DNA of 60,211 bases from Pseudomonas sp. KBW05 (GCF_003852405.1 NZ_QAJM01000003.1:266387-326597), one strand, 5' to 3'. Positions 36,411 through 52,828 are shown, numbered from the stretch's first letter. Numbers and translations are program-made. The notes: generated by a model from the sequence alone, not told the origin.

Positions 36411-38936
36411 ATGAGTACCGTGCCCATGTCCTACAACAATAATGAATTGACCCTCAGCGCCCCGTTAAGCGGGCCGGTGCTGACCCTGGGCAACGTTCCT
36501 GACGAAGTGTTCGCCAGCGGCGCCATGGGCGACGGCATTGCCATCGACCCGCTGAACGATTGCCTGCACGCTCCCTGTGACGGCGTGATCATCCACGTCG
36601 CCCGCACCGGGCATGCGCTGACGATTCGCGCCGAAAACGGTGCCGAAGTATTGATGCATGTAGGCATCAATACGGTGGAGTTGAACGGCGAAGGGTTCGC
36701 GTTGTTGGTCAAGGACGGCGCGCGGGTGAGCCAGGGGCAAGCGCTGGTGCAGTTCGATCTGGACCGGATTGCGCGGCAGTGCAAAAGCCTGGTCAGCCTG
36801 ATCATTCTCACGAATGGCGAACACTTTGAACTACGGTCGGTGGCGGGAAAAACCGTTAAGGTCGGTGAGCCGTTACTGCAGATCGTCGCGCGCTCGGCGG
36901 CCTCGATTGAGGCGCCTGTGGATAACTCCACTGCGCAAGCCAGCGCCCACGTGCGCATCACTCATCGTGGCGGTTTGCATGCGCGCCCGGCGGCGTTGAT
37001 CCGCAAGACCGCCCAGGGTTTCAGTAGCCAGGCGCAGCTGCATTTCGCCGGCAAGTCGGCCGCGTGCGACAGCCTGATCGGCTTGCTGGGCTTGGGCATT
37101 GGCGAAGGCGACGAGGTGCGTGTCACCTGCCGTGGCAAGGATTGCGAGGCGGCGCTGCAAGCCCTGGTCGCCGCCTTGTCAGTGGCCGTTGGCGAAGAAC
37201 CCCACGCGCCCATCGTGGCCGCACCTCGCCGCGCGAATAGCGAAGCCGGTGTGCTGCAGGGCGTCTGCGCAGCACCCGGCCTGGTGTGCGGGCCACTGGT
37301 GCGCCTGACCGGCATCGACCTGCCGCAAGACACCGGCCAGCATTCAGCCGACGAACAACTGCAACAGTTGGACGTCGCCCTGGAACAGGTGCGCAGCGAA
37401 ATCCGCAGCACCCTCGCCCATGCCCGCCAGCGCAAGAACGTCGAAGAAGAAGACATCTTCGCCGCCCACCTCGCGCTGCTTGAAGACCCGACACTGCTGG
37501 ACGCAGCCACCCGCGCCATCGAACTCGGCAGCGCCGCCACCCACGCCTGGCGCGATGCAATCCAGGCCCAGTGCGAGGTCTTGCTGGCCCTGGGCAAACC
37601 GTTGTTTGCCGAGCGCGCCAACGACCTGCGCGACCTGCAACAACGGGTGCTGCGTGCATTGCTGGGCGAAGCCTGGCATTTCGAATTGCCGGCCGGGGCG
37701 ATTGTCAGCGCCCATGAACTCACCCCATCAGACTTGTTGCAGCTGAGCGCGCAACAGGCCGTCGGCATCTGCATGGCCGAAGGTGGCGCGACGTCCCACG
37801 TGGCAATCCTGGCGCGCGGCAAAGACCTGCCGTGTGTCGTAGCGTTGGGCAGCGAAGTACTCGACGTGCCCCAAGGCCAACGCGTGGTGCTGGACGCCGC
37901 CAATGGCCGACTGGAACTGGCCCCCAGCGCAGCGCGCCACGCCGAGGTGCACCAGATTCGTGACGCGCAGACACTGCGGCGCCAACAGCAACAGACCCAG
38001 GCACAATTGCCAGCCCGCACGGTCGACGGCGTGACGATCGAAGTGGCCGCCAACGCCGCCTCCAGCAGCGAGGCCCAGGTGGCGTTTGAAAATGGTGCAG
38101 ACGGCGTCGGCCTGCTGCGCACCGAATTCCTCTTCGTCGACCGCCGCACCGCGCCGGATGAACAGGAACAACGCCAGGCCTATCAAGCGGTGCTCGATGC
38201 CATGGGCGACAAGGCGGTGATCATCCGCACCATCGACGTGGGTGGCGACAAGCAGCTCGATTATCTGCCGCTGCCGGTCGAAGCCAATCCGGTGCTGGGT
38301 TTGCGCGGTATCCGCATGGCGCAGGTGCGGCCCGAGCTGCTCGATCAACAACTGCGTGCGCTGCTGCAAGTCTCGCCGCTGGAGCGTTGTCGCATCCTGT
38401 TGCCGATGGTCAGCGAAGTGGATGAGCTGCTGCAGATCCGCCAGCGCCTGGATGAGTTATGCGTGGAGCTTGAACTGACCCAACGCCCGGAACTCGGGGT
38501 GATGATCGAAGTGCCCGCCGCCGCGCTGCTGGCCGAGCAATTGGCCAAGCACGCGGACTTCCTCTCCATCGGCACCAACGACCTGTCCCAGTACACCCTG
38601 GCCATGGACCGCGACCACGCCGGCCTCGCCGCCCGCGTCGATGCCTTGCACCCGGCGCTGCTGCGGCTGATCGCCCAGACCTGCGCGGGCGCAGCCAAGC
38701 ATGGCCGTTGGGTTGGCGTGTGCGGCGCCCTCGCCTCCGACCCACTGGCCACGCCGGTGCTGATCGGCCTGGGCGTCAGCGAGCTGTCGGTGAGCCCGCC
38801 GCAGATCGGCGAAATCAAGGACCGCGTCCGCCACCTGGACGCGGCGCAATGCCGGCAACTGAGCCAGGGCCTGCTCGACCTGAGCAGCGCCAAGGCCGTG
38901 CGCCAAGCCTGTCAACACCACTGGCCGCTGAGCTGA
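36411..38936 (+). CDS. nagF: PTS EIIA(Glc)-HPr-EI fusion for GlcNAc
   Basis: 841 residues joining three PTS proteins. EIIA of the glucose type (about 10-160) has the histidine pair in GHALTIRAENGAEVLMHVG, 15 residues apart as in E. coli EIIA. HPr (about 180-265) has the phospho-His H190 in GGLHARPAAL. EI (about 280-841) has its phospho-His H463 in GGATSHVAIL and a PEP-binding barrel with FLSIGTNDLSQYTLAMDRDH. Phosphate from PEP can thus reach EIIA within one polypeptide and then pass to NagE, which lacks EIIA. Starts at 36411 and 36426 are both possible; neither has a strong binding site. A paralogue lies at 47149. Confidence 0.95.
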   Translation: MSTVPMSYNNNELTLSAPLSGPVLTLGNVPDEVFASGAMGDGIAIDPLNDCLHAPCDGVIIHVARTGHALTIRAENGAEVLMHVGINTVELNGEGFALLVKDGARVSQGQALVQFDLDRIARQCKSLVSLIILTNGEHFELRSVAGKTVKVGEPLLQIVARSAASIEAPVDNSTAQASAHVRITHRGGLHARPAALIRKTAQGFSSQAQLHFAGKSAACDSLIGLLGLGIGEGDEVRVTCRGKDCEAALQALVAALSVAVGEEPHAPIVAAPRRANSEAGVLQGVCAAPGLVCGPLVRLTGIDLPQDTGQHSADEQLQQLDVALEQVRSEIRSTLAHARQRKNVEEEDIFAAHLALLEDPTLLDAATRAIELGSAATHAWRDAIQAQCEVLLALGKPLFAERANDLRDLQQRVLRALLGEAWHFELPAGAIVSAHELTPSDLLQLSAQQAVGICMAEGGATSHVAILARGKDLPCVVALGSEVLDVPQGQRVVLDAANGRLELAPSAARHAEVHQIRDAQTLRRQQQQTQAQLPARTVDGVTIEVAANAASSSEAQVAFENGADGVGLLRTEFLFVDRRTAPDEQEQRQAYQAVLDAMGDKAVIIRTIDVGGDKQLDYLPLPVEANPVLGLRGIRMAQVRPELLDQQLRALLQVSPLERCRILLPMVSEVDELLQIRQRLDELCVELELTQRPELGVMIEVPAAALLAEQLAKHADFLSIGTNDLSQYTLAMDRDHAGLAARVDALHPALLRLIAQTCAGAAKHGRWVGVCGALASDPLATPVLIGLGVSELSVSPPQIGEIKDRVRHLDAAQCRQLSQGLLDLSSAKAVRQACQHHWPLS

Positions 38937-38962
38937 AAACAACAAGAATAGGGAGACACGCC

Positions 38963-40669
38963 ATGTACCAACACTTTATCGAAGGCCTGCAACGCCTCGG
39001 CCGCGCGCTGATGCTGCCGATTGCGATCCTGCCCATCGCCGGCCTGCTGCTGCGCCTGGGCGACACCGACCTGCTGAACATCGCGGTGATGCACGACGCC
39101 GGGCAGGCGATCTTCGCCAACCTGGCGCTGATCTTCGCCATCGGCATTGCCGTGGGTTTCGCCCGCGACAACAACGGCACGGCGGGCCTGGCCGGGGCGA
39201 TCGGTTACCTGGTGATGATCTCCACCCTCAAGGTGATGGATACGAGCATCAACATGGGCATGCTCGCGGGTATCGCCAGCGGCCTGATGGCGGGCGGGCT
39301 GTATAACCGCTTCAAGGACATCAAGCTGCCAGAGTACCTGGCGTTCTTCGGTGGGCGACGCTTTGTGCCGATTGTCACCGGGTTCTCGGCGGTCGGGCTG
39401 GGGGTGATCTTTGGCTTGATCTGGCCGCCGATCCAGCACGGCATCAATGGTTTTGGCGTGTTGCTGATGGAGAGCGGCAGCCTCGGTGCGTTCGTGTTTG
39501 GTGTGTTCAACCGCCTGCTGATCGTCACCGGGCTGCACCATATCCTCAACAATATGGCGTGGTTTGTGTTTGGCAGCTTTACCGACCCGCTGACCGGCGC
39601 GGTGGTCACCGGCGACCTCACTCGCTACTTCGCCGGCGACCCGAAAGGCGGCCAGTTCATGACTGGCATGTTCCCGGTAATGCTGTTCGGCCTGCCGGCG
39701 GCGTGCCTGGCGATGTACCGCAATGCGCTGCCAGAGCGACGCAAGGTGATGGGCGGGATTTTCCTGTCGATGGCGCTGACCTCGTTCCTGACCGGGGTGA
39801 CCGAGCCGATTGAATTTGCATTCATGTTCCTCGCGCCGTTCCTGTACCTGATCCATGCGCTGCTCACCGGGCTGTCGATGGCGGTGACCAACCTGCTGGA
39901 TATCCACCTGGGCTTTACCTTCTCCGGTGGGTTTATCGACATGGTGTTGGGTTGGGGCAAGTCCACCAATGGCTGGTTGGTGGTCCCGGTGGGGTTGGCG
40001 TATGCGCTGATTTATTACAGCGTGTTCAGCTACTGCATTCGCCGGTTCAATCTGAAGACGCCGGGGCGTGAGGATATCCAGGTGGTGCAGGCCGAGGTGA
40101 TGACCGATAACCAGCGGGCCAGCGCGTACATCCGTGCATTGGGCGGTGCTTCGAACCTGTTGAGTGTGGGCGCGTGCACGACGCGCCTGCGCCTGGACAT
40201 GGTGGATCGCAACAAAGCGGTGGATACAGAGTTGAAAGCATTGGGCGCCATGGCCGTGGTTAGGCCTGGGAATGGCGGCAGTTTGCAGGTCGTGGTCGGG
40301 CCGATGGCCGATAGCATTGCCGATGAGATTCGCTTGGCCATGCCTTCATTTGTCGCCAGTGCGCCGGTGATCGTTGCGCCTGTGGATAAGCCGGTGGCGG
40401 TGAATGTGCAGGAAGCCGAGAAATGGCTGAATGCCTTGGGTGGCCGGGCAAATGTGCGGCAGTTGGAAGCGGTGGCGATGACGCGGTTGCGGGTGGAACT
40501 GGGCGATGACTCGGTATTGTCCGAAGCGGATCTGACTGCACTGGGTTGCCAAGGTGTGAGCCAACTGGACAGCGGTGTTTGGCACTTGCTGATTGGTGAC
40601 AAGGCTTCGGGATTGGGTGAGGCGTTGGAGCGGTTGGTCAGTGGTCGGCAGGTTGGGGCTGGGGCTTAA
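38963..40669 (+). CDS. nagE: PTS N-acetylglucosamine transporter EIICB with extra EIIB-like domain
   Basis: 568 residues. The EIIC membrane domain spans about 1-375 with about ten segments and the substrate region GVTEPIEFAFMFLAP. The EIIB domain follows (about 395-470) with its phospho-cysteine in SVGACTTRLRLDM. A second EIIB-like domain at the C-terminus (about 485-560) has VAMTRLRV at the same place, so the cysteine is replaced by Ala. E. coli NagE has an EIIA at this place; here EIIA is supplied by the upstream fusion protein. GGGAG lies before ATG 38963; the long upstream extension of the frame is overlap with nagF. Confidence 0.95.
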   Translation: MYQHFIEGLQRLGRALMLPIAILPIAGLLLRLGDTDLLNIAVMHDAGQAIFANLALIFAIGIAVGFARDNNGTAGLAGAIGYLVMISTLKVMDTSINMGMLAGIASGLMAGGLYNRFKDIKLPEYLAFFGGRRFVPIVTGFSAVGLGVIFGLIWPPIQHGINGFGVLLMESGSLGAFVFGVFNRLLIVTGLHHILNNMAWFVFGSFTDPLTGAVVTGDLTRYFAGDPKGGQFMTGMFPVMLFGLPAACLAMYRNALPERRKVMGGIFLSMALTSFLTGVTEPIEFAFMFLAPFLYLIHALLTGLSMAVTNLLDIHLGFTFSGGFIDMVLGWGKSTNGWLVVPVGLAYALIYYSVFSYCIRRFNLKTPGREDIQVVQAEVMTDNQRASAYIRALGGASNLLSVGACTTRLRLDMVDRNKAVDTELKALGAMAVVRPGNGGSLQVVVGPMADSIADEIRLAMPSFVASAPVIVAPVDKPVAVNVQEAEKWLNALGGRANVRQLEAVAMTRLRVELGDDSVLSEADLTALGCQGVSQLDSGVWHLLIGDKASGLGEALERLVSGRQVGAGA

Positions 40670-40690
40670 ATCCTGGGTGCCTGAACTGCC

Positions 40691-40766
40691 GCATTCGCGA
40701 GCAAGCCCGCTCCCACATTTTTGATCTGTGAATACGGTCAAATGTGGGAGCTGGCTTGCCTGCGAT
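40691..40766. repeat. Hybrid REP palindrome
   Basis: The left arm is the TTCGCGAGCAAGCCCGCTCCCAC subtype and the right arm is the GTGGGAGCTGGCTTGCCTGCGAT subtype. The pair is thus mixed, with a spacer of about 28 bp, downstream of nagE. Confidence 0.85.
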
Positions 40767-40784
40767 GAGGCCCTCACAGCCAAC

Positions 40785-40818
40785 AAAAAACCCGCTGGCC
40801 AAACTGGCCCAGCGGGTT
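40785..40818 (-). terminator. Bidirectional terminator between nagE and the NIF3-like gene
   Basis: AACCCGCTGGCC (40789-40800) pairs with GGCCCAGCGGGTT (40806-40818, one bulge), with an A-run before (T-run on the minus strand) and TTCTTGTTTTT after. It ends the purL-side transcript and can also stop the nag operon. Confidence 0.88.
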
Positions 40819-40840
40819 TCTTGTTTTTGCAGCCTGCGAA

Positions 40841-41152
40841 TCAAAAATCCGCCAACTGCCACACTTCATACGCCGGTGTCTCATACGGGTGGCTGAATTT
40901 CAAAGCAGCCACGACAGCCACAATCAACTCATCCGCCACCACCAGCTCCACCTTCCATTCTTCAACCACTTCAACCTGGCCCACCTGCCCGATAAACGGC
41001 TGGCTGCCGTCCATCGCGCGGAATTGGCCCTGGCCCAGCACTTGCCAAGCGCAGCTGTCGTAACTGCCGATGCGCCCGCCGCCAGCGGCAAAGACGGCGG
41101 TTTTCACCGTCTCCACATGGCTGTCGGGCACAAAGAAGGCGAGCTTGTACAC
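40841..41152 (-). CDS. NIF3-like (YqfO C-terminal-type) protein
   Basis: 103 residues. The sequence MYKLAFFVPDSHVETVKTAV, the GGRIGSYDSCAWQV segment and the ending KFSHPYETPAYEVWQL are those of the PII-like domain that is inserted in NIF3/YqfO proteins; here it stands alone. The function is unknown. It follows purL by four bases on the same strand and is followed by the terminator, so it is co-transcribed with purL. Confidence 0.88.
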   Translation of the reverse strand: MYKLAFFVPDSHVETVKTAVFAAGGGRIGSYDSCAWQVLGQGQFRAMDGSQPFIGQVGQVEVVEEWKVELVVADELIVAVVAALKFSHPYETPAYEVWQLADF

Positions 41153-41156
41153 CGTC

Positions 41157-45053
<3,897 letters not shown>

Positions 45054-45102
45054 CTTCGGGACAGCCTCGGGAAGGGGTGTGCTTTGAGGCCGTGCATTCT
45101 AG

Positions 45103-46800
<1,698 letters not shown>

Positions 46801-46829
46801 GACGACTATCTTTCGAACACTGCAAAACC

Positions 46830-46858
46830 CATGTGGGAGCAAGCCCGCTCCCACATTT
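46830..46858. repeat. Collapsed REP element
   Basis: CATGTGGGAGC directly followed by AAGCCCGCTCCCACAT: the outer arms of a REP pair remain while the core and spacer are lost, leaving a compact hairpin. It lies between the convergent mltF and EIIB-like genes and may serve as a terminator stem. Confidence 0.75.
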
Positions 46859-46873
46859 GAATCTCCATTGGGC

Positions 46874-47146
46874 TTAGAGGCCGGTGAGCAGATGCACCAC
46901 CCCGCCCGTCAGCACCATCACCCCCGGCACACCCGCCGCCTGCAACGCCGCATCATCCAACTTCGTCCCATCCTGCAACTGCACCCGCACCCGCGTCAGC
47001 GCAACCCGCTGCTGCGACTTGAGGTTATCCGCGCCACCCAATGCCTTCAGCACCTGCGCCGACAACAACCCCGGCGTTGCCACCGTCTCGGCCACCAGGT
47101 CCGGGGTCAAGGCCTTCCAGAACGCCCGCTGTAATTTCTCGAACAT
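46874..47146 (-). CDS. Stand-alone EIIB-like PTS protein lacking the active cysteine
   Basis: 90 residues, similar to the EIIB domain of glucose/sucrose-type PTS permeases: LKALGGADNLKSQQRVALTR then VRVQL. In true EIIB domains the position before xTR is the phospho-cysteine (CxTRLR); here it is Ala (ALTRVR). It is thus not expected to carry phosphate. ATG at 47146 is preferred because GGAG lies eight bases upstream; TTG at 47152 overlaps the stop of the preceding gene. It is the last gene of the trehalose operon. A role as scaffold or regulator of the PTS is possible. Confidence 0.8.
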   Translation of the reverse strand: MFEKLQRAFWKALTPDLVAETVATPGLLSAQVLKALGGADNLKSQQRVALTRVRVQLQDGTKLDDAALQAAGVPGVMVLTGGVVHLLTGL

Positions 47147-47148
47147 GC

Positions 47149-49665
47149 TCAAAGCTCCACGACAGATGAGGTTTCAACGGTAGCCGCGTGGTACTGGCGC
47201 AGGGCCTCACGCACTTGGGCGGCTTCTTCCAGGCCCAGCACCTGGCGGGCGATGATCTGGCAATCGGTCAGGTCCAGCTCGCGCACGGTGGCCTTGATGG
47301 TGGGGATCAACGGCACGCTGACCGACAACTCATCCACCCCCATCCCGATCAACACCGGCACCGCCAGCGATTCGGAGGCCAACGCGCCACACACACCGAC
47401 CCACTTGCCATGGGCATGGGCGGCCTTGACCGTGGTGGCGATCAGGCGCAGTACCGCCGGGTGAAAGCTGTCGGCCTGGCTGGCCAGGCGCGGGTGGTCG
47501 CGGTCCATCGCCAGGGTGTATTGGGTCAGGTCATTGGTGCCGATGGAGAAAAAATCCACATGGGGCGCGAACACATCCGCCATCAGGGCGGCGGATGGGA
47601 CTTCGATCATGATGCCCAGCTTGGGCAGCTCGGTGAGCCCCAGCGCCAGCGCTTCCTCTTGCAGAATTTGCCGCGCCTGGTGCAGCTCCGACAGCAGGCT
47701 GACCATCGGCAACATGATATGCAGGCGCGCAAAACCCGCGCTGGCGAGGATCGCACGGAACTGTTCGCGCAACAGTTGCGGGCGTTCCAGGCACAGGCGA
47801 ATGCCGCGCAGGCCGAGGAAGGGGTTGGTCTCGGCATCCATCGGCACATAGGCCAGCGGCTTGTCGCCACCGACGTCCAGGGTACGCACCACCAAATTGC
47901 GCTCGCTGCCCAGGGCACGGGCGATATCGGTGTAGGTCGCCGCTTGTTCTTCGGGGCTTGGCGCGCGATTGCGGTCCAGGTAGAGGAATTCGGAGCGCAG
48001 CAGGCCGACGCCCTCGCCGCCCAACGTCAACGACTGCTCGACCTCATGTAGCGAGGCGACGTTGGCGCTGACGTCGACGTGATGACCATCGCGGGTCGTC
48101 GCCGGTAAAGCAGCCTGCGCCACCTCGCGCTGACGTCGCAGGATGTGCTGTTGACGTGCCGTTTCCAGCTGTTCGATTTCCGCCAGGTCGGGGTCCAGGT
48201 GCAGTTCGCCTTTGTCGGCGTCCAGCAGCACCTGCTTACCGTTGGCGAGTTCCAACACCTGCACCGGCACGCCGCAAATTGCCGGCAAACCCAGGGCACG
48301 GGCAAGGATCGCGACGTGGCTGGTGGCACCGCCACCGACGGTGACAAATCCCAACACCTTGCGCGTATCCAGGCTGGCAGTTTGTGAGGGTGTGAGTTGA
48401 TCAGCGATCAGGATCGCACGCTCCGGCAAGTCCCAGGCGCTGTCTTGAAGGCCAAGGATCAGTTTGAGCACGCGCTGGCCGACATCGGCCAAGTCCGCCG
48501 CACGTTCGGCGATCAGCGCATTGCCCAGGCCCTGGAACAGTTTGACGGTGGCCAGCGTGGCGCTGTTCCAGGCAAAGGCGGCGCTCTTGCCTTGCGCCAG
48601 CAGGTCGTGGGCATGTTCCAGTAAGGTCGGGTCTTCGAGCAATTCTTGATGAGCGCGGAAAATCTGCGCCTGGGCGCTGCCGCTGGCCTTGTCTTGCAAG
48701 GCTTGCAGGGCTTCGCTTGCCGCCAGCAGGCCGCGCTGCAAAGCGCCACGCTCAGCCGCTTCACCGCTGCCCGGTTCCGTGATGTTCAGCACGGGTTCGG
48801 TCACTTGCACCACTTGGCCAAACGCCGAGCCCGGCGATGCGCACACGCCGCGCAATAACGTCGACGACGACACCGGCTCAATCACTTCAGCCGGTGCCGC
48901 AACCGTCTCGCCGCAGCCTTGCGCCAGCAATTCGACCAAGGCCTTGATCGCGGCGTCGGCATCCGTTCCCGCCGCGCTCACTTGCAGGGTGTCGCCCTGC
49001 ACGGTTTGCAGGGCCATGATCGCCACCAGCGACTTCGCGTTGGCGCTCTGGGTTTGCTTGTGCAGGTAGATGCTCGCGTTGAAGCCTTTCGCCGCCTGGG
49101 CCAATACCGCCGCCGGACGCGCGTGCAGGCCATTGGCGTTGGGCAACGTCAGCGGCTTGGAGAACAGTGCATCACCCTCCTCCTCATCCACTGCGTCAAC
49201 TGCCGCGCCTGGGGATAACTGCATCAATGACTGGCCTACCTCGACCAGACCGTTCGCCAGCAAGGTGAACGGCTCGCCGCTGACTACCAGCATCAGGGTC
49301 AGCAAACTGCGCGCATGCAGCGCCACGTAGTCGGCATCGAATTCGATCAGCGCTTGCCCGGCCTCCACCTGCTGGCCTTCCTGCACCAAGCGGGTGAAGC
49401 CTTTGCCTGCGAGGTTCACGGTGTCCAGGCCGATGTGCAGGAGCACCTGCACGCCGTGGTCGTTGGTGATGCTGACGGCATGCCCACTGTCCTGGATATT
49501 GCTGATCACCCCGGCCAGCGGCGCGCAGAGGGTCTGCGAAGTCGGGTCGATGCACAGGCCGTCGCCGATCAGGCGGCTGGAGAATACCGGGTCGGGCACC
49601 GAGTCCAGCGCCAGCAGCACACCGGACAACGGTGCCAGCAGTTCCAGGGGGTTGGATGGGGTCAT
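47149..49665 (-). CDS. PTS EIIA(Glc)-HPr-EI fusion for trehalose
   Basis: 838 residues, paralogue of the nagF product. EIIA (about 1-155) has the histidine pair in GHAVSITNDHGVQVLLHIG; HPr (about 165-250) has GLHARPAAVL; EI (about 270-838) has GGATSHVAILARALG and FFSIGTNDLTQYTLAMDRDH. All three phosphohistidines are present. It can feed phosphate from PEP to the EIIB domain of TreB, which itself lacks EIIA. It lies after the porin gene in the tre cluster, with a REP element between, and before the EIIB-like gene. Confidence 0.95.
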   Translation of the reverse strand: MTPSNPLELLAPLSGVLLALDSVPDPVFSSRLIGDGLCIDPTSQTLCAPLAGVISNIQDSGHAVSITNDHGVQVLLHIGLDTVNLAGKGFTRLVQEGQQVEAGQALIEFDADYVALHARSLLTLMLVVSGEPFTLLANGLVEVGQSLMQLSPGAAVDAVDEEEGDALFSKPLTLPNANGLHARPAAVLAQAAKGFNASIYLHKQTQSANAKSLVAIMALQTVQGDTLQVSAAGTDADAAIKALVELLAQGCGETVAAPAEVIEPVSSSTLLRGVCASPGSAFGQVVQVTEPVLNITEPGSGEAAERGALQRGLLAASEALQALQDKASGSAQAQIFRAHQELLEDPTLLEHAHDLLAQGKSAAFAWNSATLATVKLFQGLGNALIAERAADLADVGQRVLKLILGLQDSAWDLPERAILIADQLTPSQTASLDTRKVLGFVTVGGGATSHVAILARALGLPAICGVPVQVLELANGKQVLLDADKGELHLDPDLAEIEQLETARQQHILRRQREVAQAALPATTRDGHHVDVSANVASLHEVEQSLTLGGEGVGLLRSEFLYLDRNRAPSPEEQAATYTDIARALGSERNLVVRTLDVGGDKPLAYVPMDAETNPFLGLRGIRLCLERPQLLREQFRAILASAGFARLHIMLPMVSLLSELHQARQILQEEALALGLTELPKLGIMIEVPSAALMADVFAPHVDFFSIGTNDLTQYTLAMDRDHPRLASQADSFHPAVLRLIATTVKAAHAHGKWVGVCGALASESLAVPVLIGMGVDELSVSVPLIPTIKATVRELDLTDCQIIARQVLGLEEAAQVREALRQYHAATVETSSVVEL

Positions 49666-49735
49666 GACTTCACCTGTTGTTGTGTTCTGTAAAAATCATA
49701 GGGTGGAAACATATTTCAGATTCAGCGAGGGCCCC

Positions 49736-49825
49736 TGTGGGAGCCGGGCTTGCCCGCGATAGCGGTACATCAGACAAAACACTGCTGGCTGACACACCGC
49801 CATCGCGGGCAAGCCCGCTCCCACA
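49736..49825. repeat. REP palindrome pair, subtype GGGCTTGCCCGCGATAGC
   Basis: TGTGGGAGCCGGGCTTGCCC-GCGATAGCGG and its inverted copy (one arm has an extra C) with a spacer of about 35 bp. This is a third arm subtype in the window. It separates the porin and EI-fusion genes of the tre cluster. Confidence 0.88.
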
Positions 49826-49850
49826 TAAAGCTCATCCACTTGAGTCCGCG

Positions 49851-51140
<1,290 letters not shown>

Positions 51141-52787
51141 TCAATCCTTGAGGTGCAGCACAAACGATTCGTACGGGCGCAACACCACCGTCGCGGTTTG
51201 CCGTGGGCAGTCGGGGTAGTTGCTGATCAACAGGCGTTGCTCGGTTGCCGCGTTGATCACGTCAGCGGGCAGTTGGATTTCGCACGGCGTGCCATAGAAG
51301 TTGTTCAACACCAGCAGGCGCTCGCCGTGGCCTTCGCGCAGGTAGGCCCAGACCTGAAGGTGGTCGGCCAGGAGTTGGCGGTAAACACCGTGCTGGATCA
51401 GCGGTTCATGGCGACGCAAGGCGATCAGCGCGCGGTAGTGATGCAGCACTGAATCCGGGTCATCCAGTTGGTTTTCGACATTGATGGTCGAGGCGTTGGC
51501 CGGGATACCAATCCACGGCTCGCCGGCGCTGAAACCCGCATTGGCCCCGGCATTCCACTGCATCGGCGTACGCCCGTTATCCCGCGACTTCTGCATGATC
51601 GCGGCCATGCTCGACGCCTCGGACTCACCCGCATCACGCTTGAGGCGGAAGATATTCAGGGTCTCCACATCGCGGTACTGCTCGATGCTGTCGAAGCCCG
51701 GATTGGTCATGCCCAACTCTTCGCCCTGGTACACATACGGCGTGCCCTGGAGGAAGTGCAGCGCGGTGGCGAGCATCTTGGCCGAGACCACGCGGTACTT
51801 GCCGTCATCACCAAAGCGCGAGACCACCCGTGGCTGATCGTGGTTACACCAGAACAACGCGTTCCAGCCGCCGCCGGCCTGCATGCCCAGTTGCCAGTCG
51901 GAAAAGATCTGCTTGAGTTGGAGAAAATCGAAGTCGGCTTTCACCCATTTTTGCAGGTTCGGATAATCGACTTTCAGGTGATGAAAGTTGAAGGTCATCG
52001 ACAGCTCTTTCGACGCTGGATTCGAATAGCGAATGCAGTGTTCCAGGCTTGTGGACGACATCTCGCCGACGTTGATCAGGTCGTGGCCGTCGAAGACTTC
52101 GCGGTGCATTTCCTGCAAGTATTCATGCACATTCGGACCGTCGGTGTAGAAGCGGCGGCCGTCGCTGTTGTCTTCGGGGAAATCGGCGGGCTTGGAGATC
52201 AGGTTGATCACGTCCAGGCGGAAACCGCCGACGCCCTTGTCACGCCAGAAGCGCATCAGCTTGAACACTTCGGCGCGCACCTTGGGGTTGTCCCAATTGA
52301 GGTCGGCCTGGGTGTGGTCGAACAGGTGCAGGAAATACTGGCCGGTTTGCGCCTCGTATTCCCAGGCTGAGCCGCCGAACTTGGATTCCCAGTTGTTCGG
52401 CTGGTCGCGCCAGATGTAGAAGTCGCGGTACGGGTTGTCGAGGCTGCTGCGCGCCTGCTGGAACCATTCGTGTTCAATGGAGGTGTGGTTGACCACGATG
52501 TCGAGCATCAGCTTGATGCCGCGCCTGGCGGCTTCGCTGATCAGCAAATCGCAGTCGGCCATGGTGCCGTAGCTGGGGTCGATGGCGTAGTAGTCGCTGA
52601 TGTCGTAGCCGTTGTCGCGCTGCGGCGAGCGCAGGAACGGGGTGATCCACAGGCAATCGACGCCCAGCCACTTCAGATAATCGAGCTTGTCCACAATGCC
52701 CAGCAGGTCACCGGTGGCGTTACCCGCGTGGCTGTGGAAGCTTTTGGGGTAGATCTGGTAGATCACCGAGTGTTGCCAGTTTTGCAT
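51141..52787 (-). CDS. treC: Alpha,alpha-phosphotrehalase
   Basis: 548 residues. Glycoside hydrolase family 13 enzyme that splits trehalose-6-phosphate, made by the PTS, to glucose and glucose-6-phosphate. Catalytic residues are the nucleophile Asp in GFRLDVINLISKP, the acid Glu in INVGEMSS and the Asp in WCNHDQPRVVSRFGDD. The N-terminus WQHSVIYQIYPKSFHS is typical of TreC. AAGGA lies before ATG 52787; the 22-codon upstream extension comes from translated REP sequence. Confidence 0.94.
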   Translation of the reverse strand: MQNWQHSVIYQIYPKSFHSHAGNATGDLLGIVDKLDYLKWLGVDCLWITPFLRSPQRDNGYDISDYYAIDPSYGTMADCDLLISEAARRGIKLMLDIVVNHTSIEHEWFQQARSSLDNPYRDFYIWRDQPNNWESKFGGSAWEYEAQTGQYFLHLFDHTQADLNWDNPKVRAEVFKLMRFWRDKGVGGFRLDVINLISKPADFPEDNSDGRRFYTDGPNVHEYLQEMHREVFDGHDLINVGEMSSTSLEHCIRYSNPASKELSMTFNFHHLKVDYPNLQKWVKADFDFLQLKQIFSDWQLGMQAGGGWNALFWCNHDQPRVVSRFGDDGKYRVVSAKMLATALHFLQGTPYVYQGEELGMTNPGFDSIEQYRDVETLNIFRLKRDAGESEASSMAAIMQKSRDNGRTPMQWNAGANAGFSAGEPWIGIPANASTINVENQLDDPDSVLHHYRALIALRRHEPLIQHGVYRQLLADHLQVWAYLREGHGERLLVLNNFYGTPCEIQLPADVINAATEQRLLISNYPDCPRQTATVVLRPYESFVLHLKD

Positions 52788-52828
52788 GGGGATTCCTTCA
52801 ATAAAGTTTTGTACTGGCCTTGAGGGCC

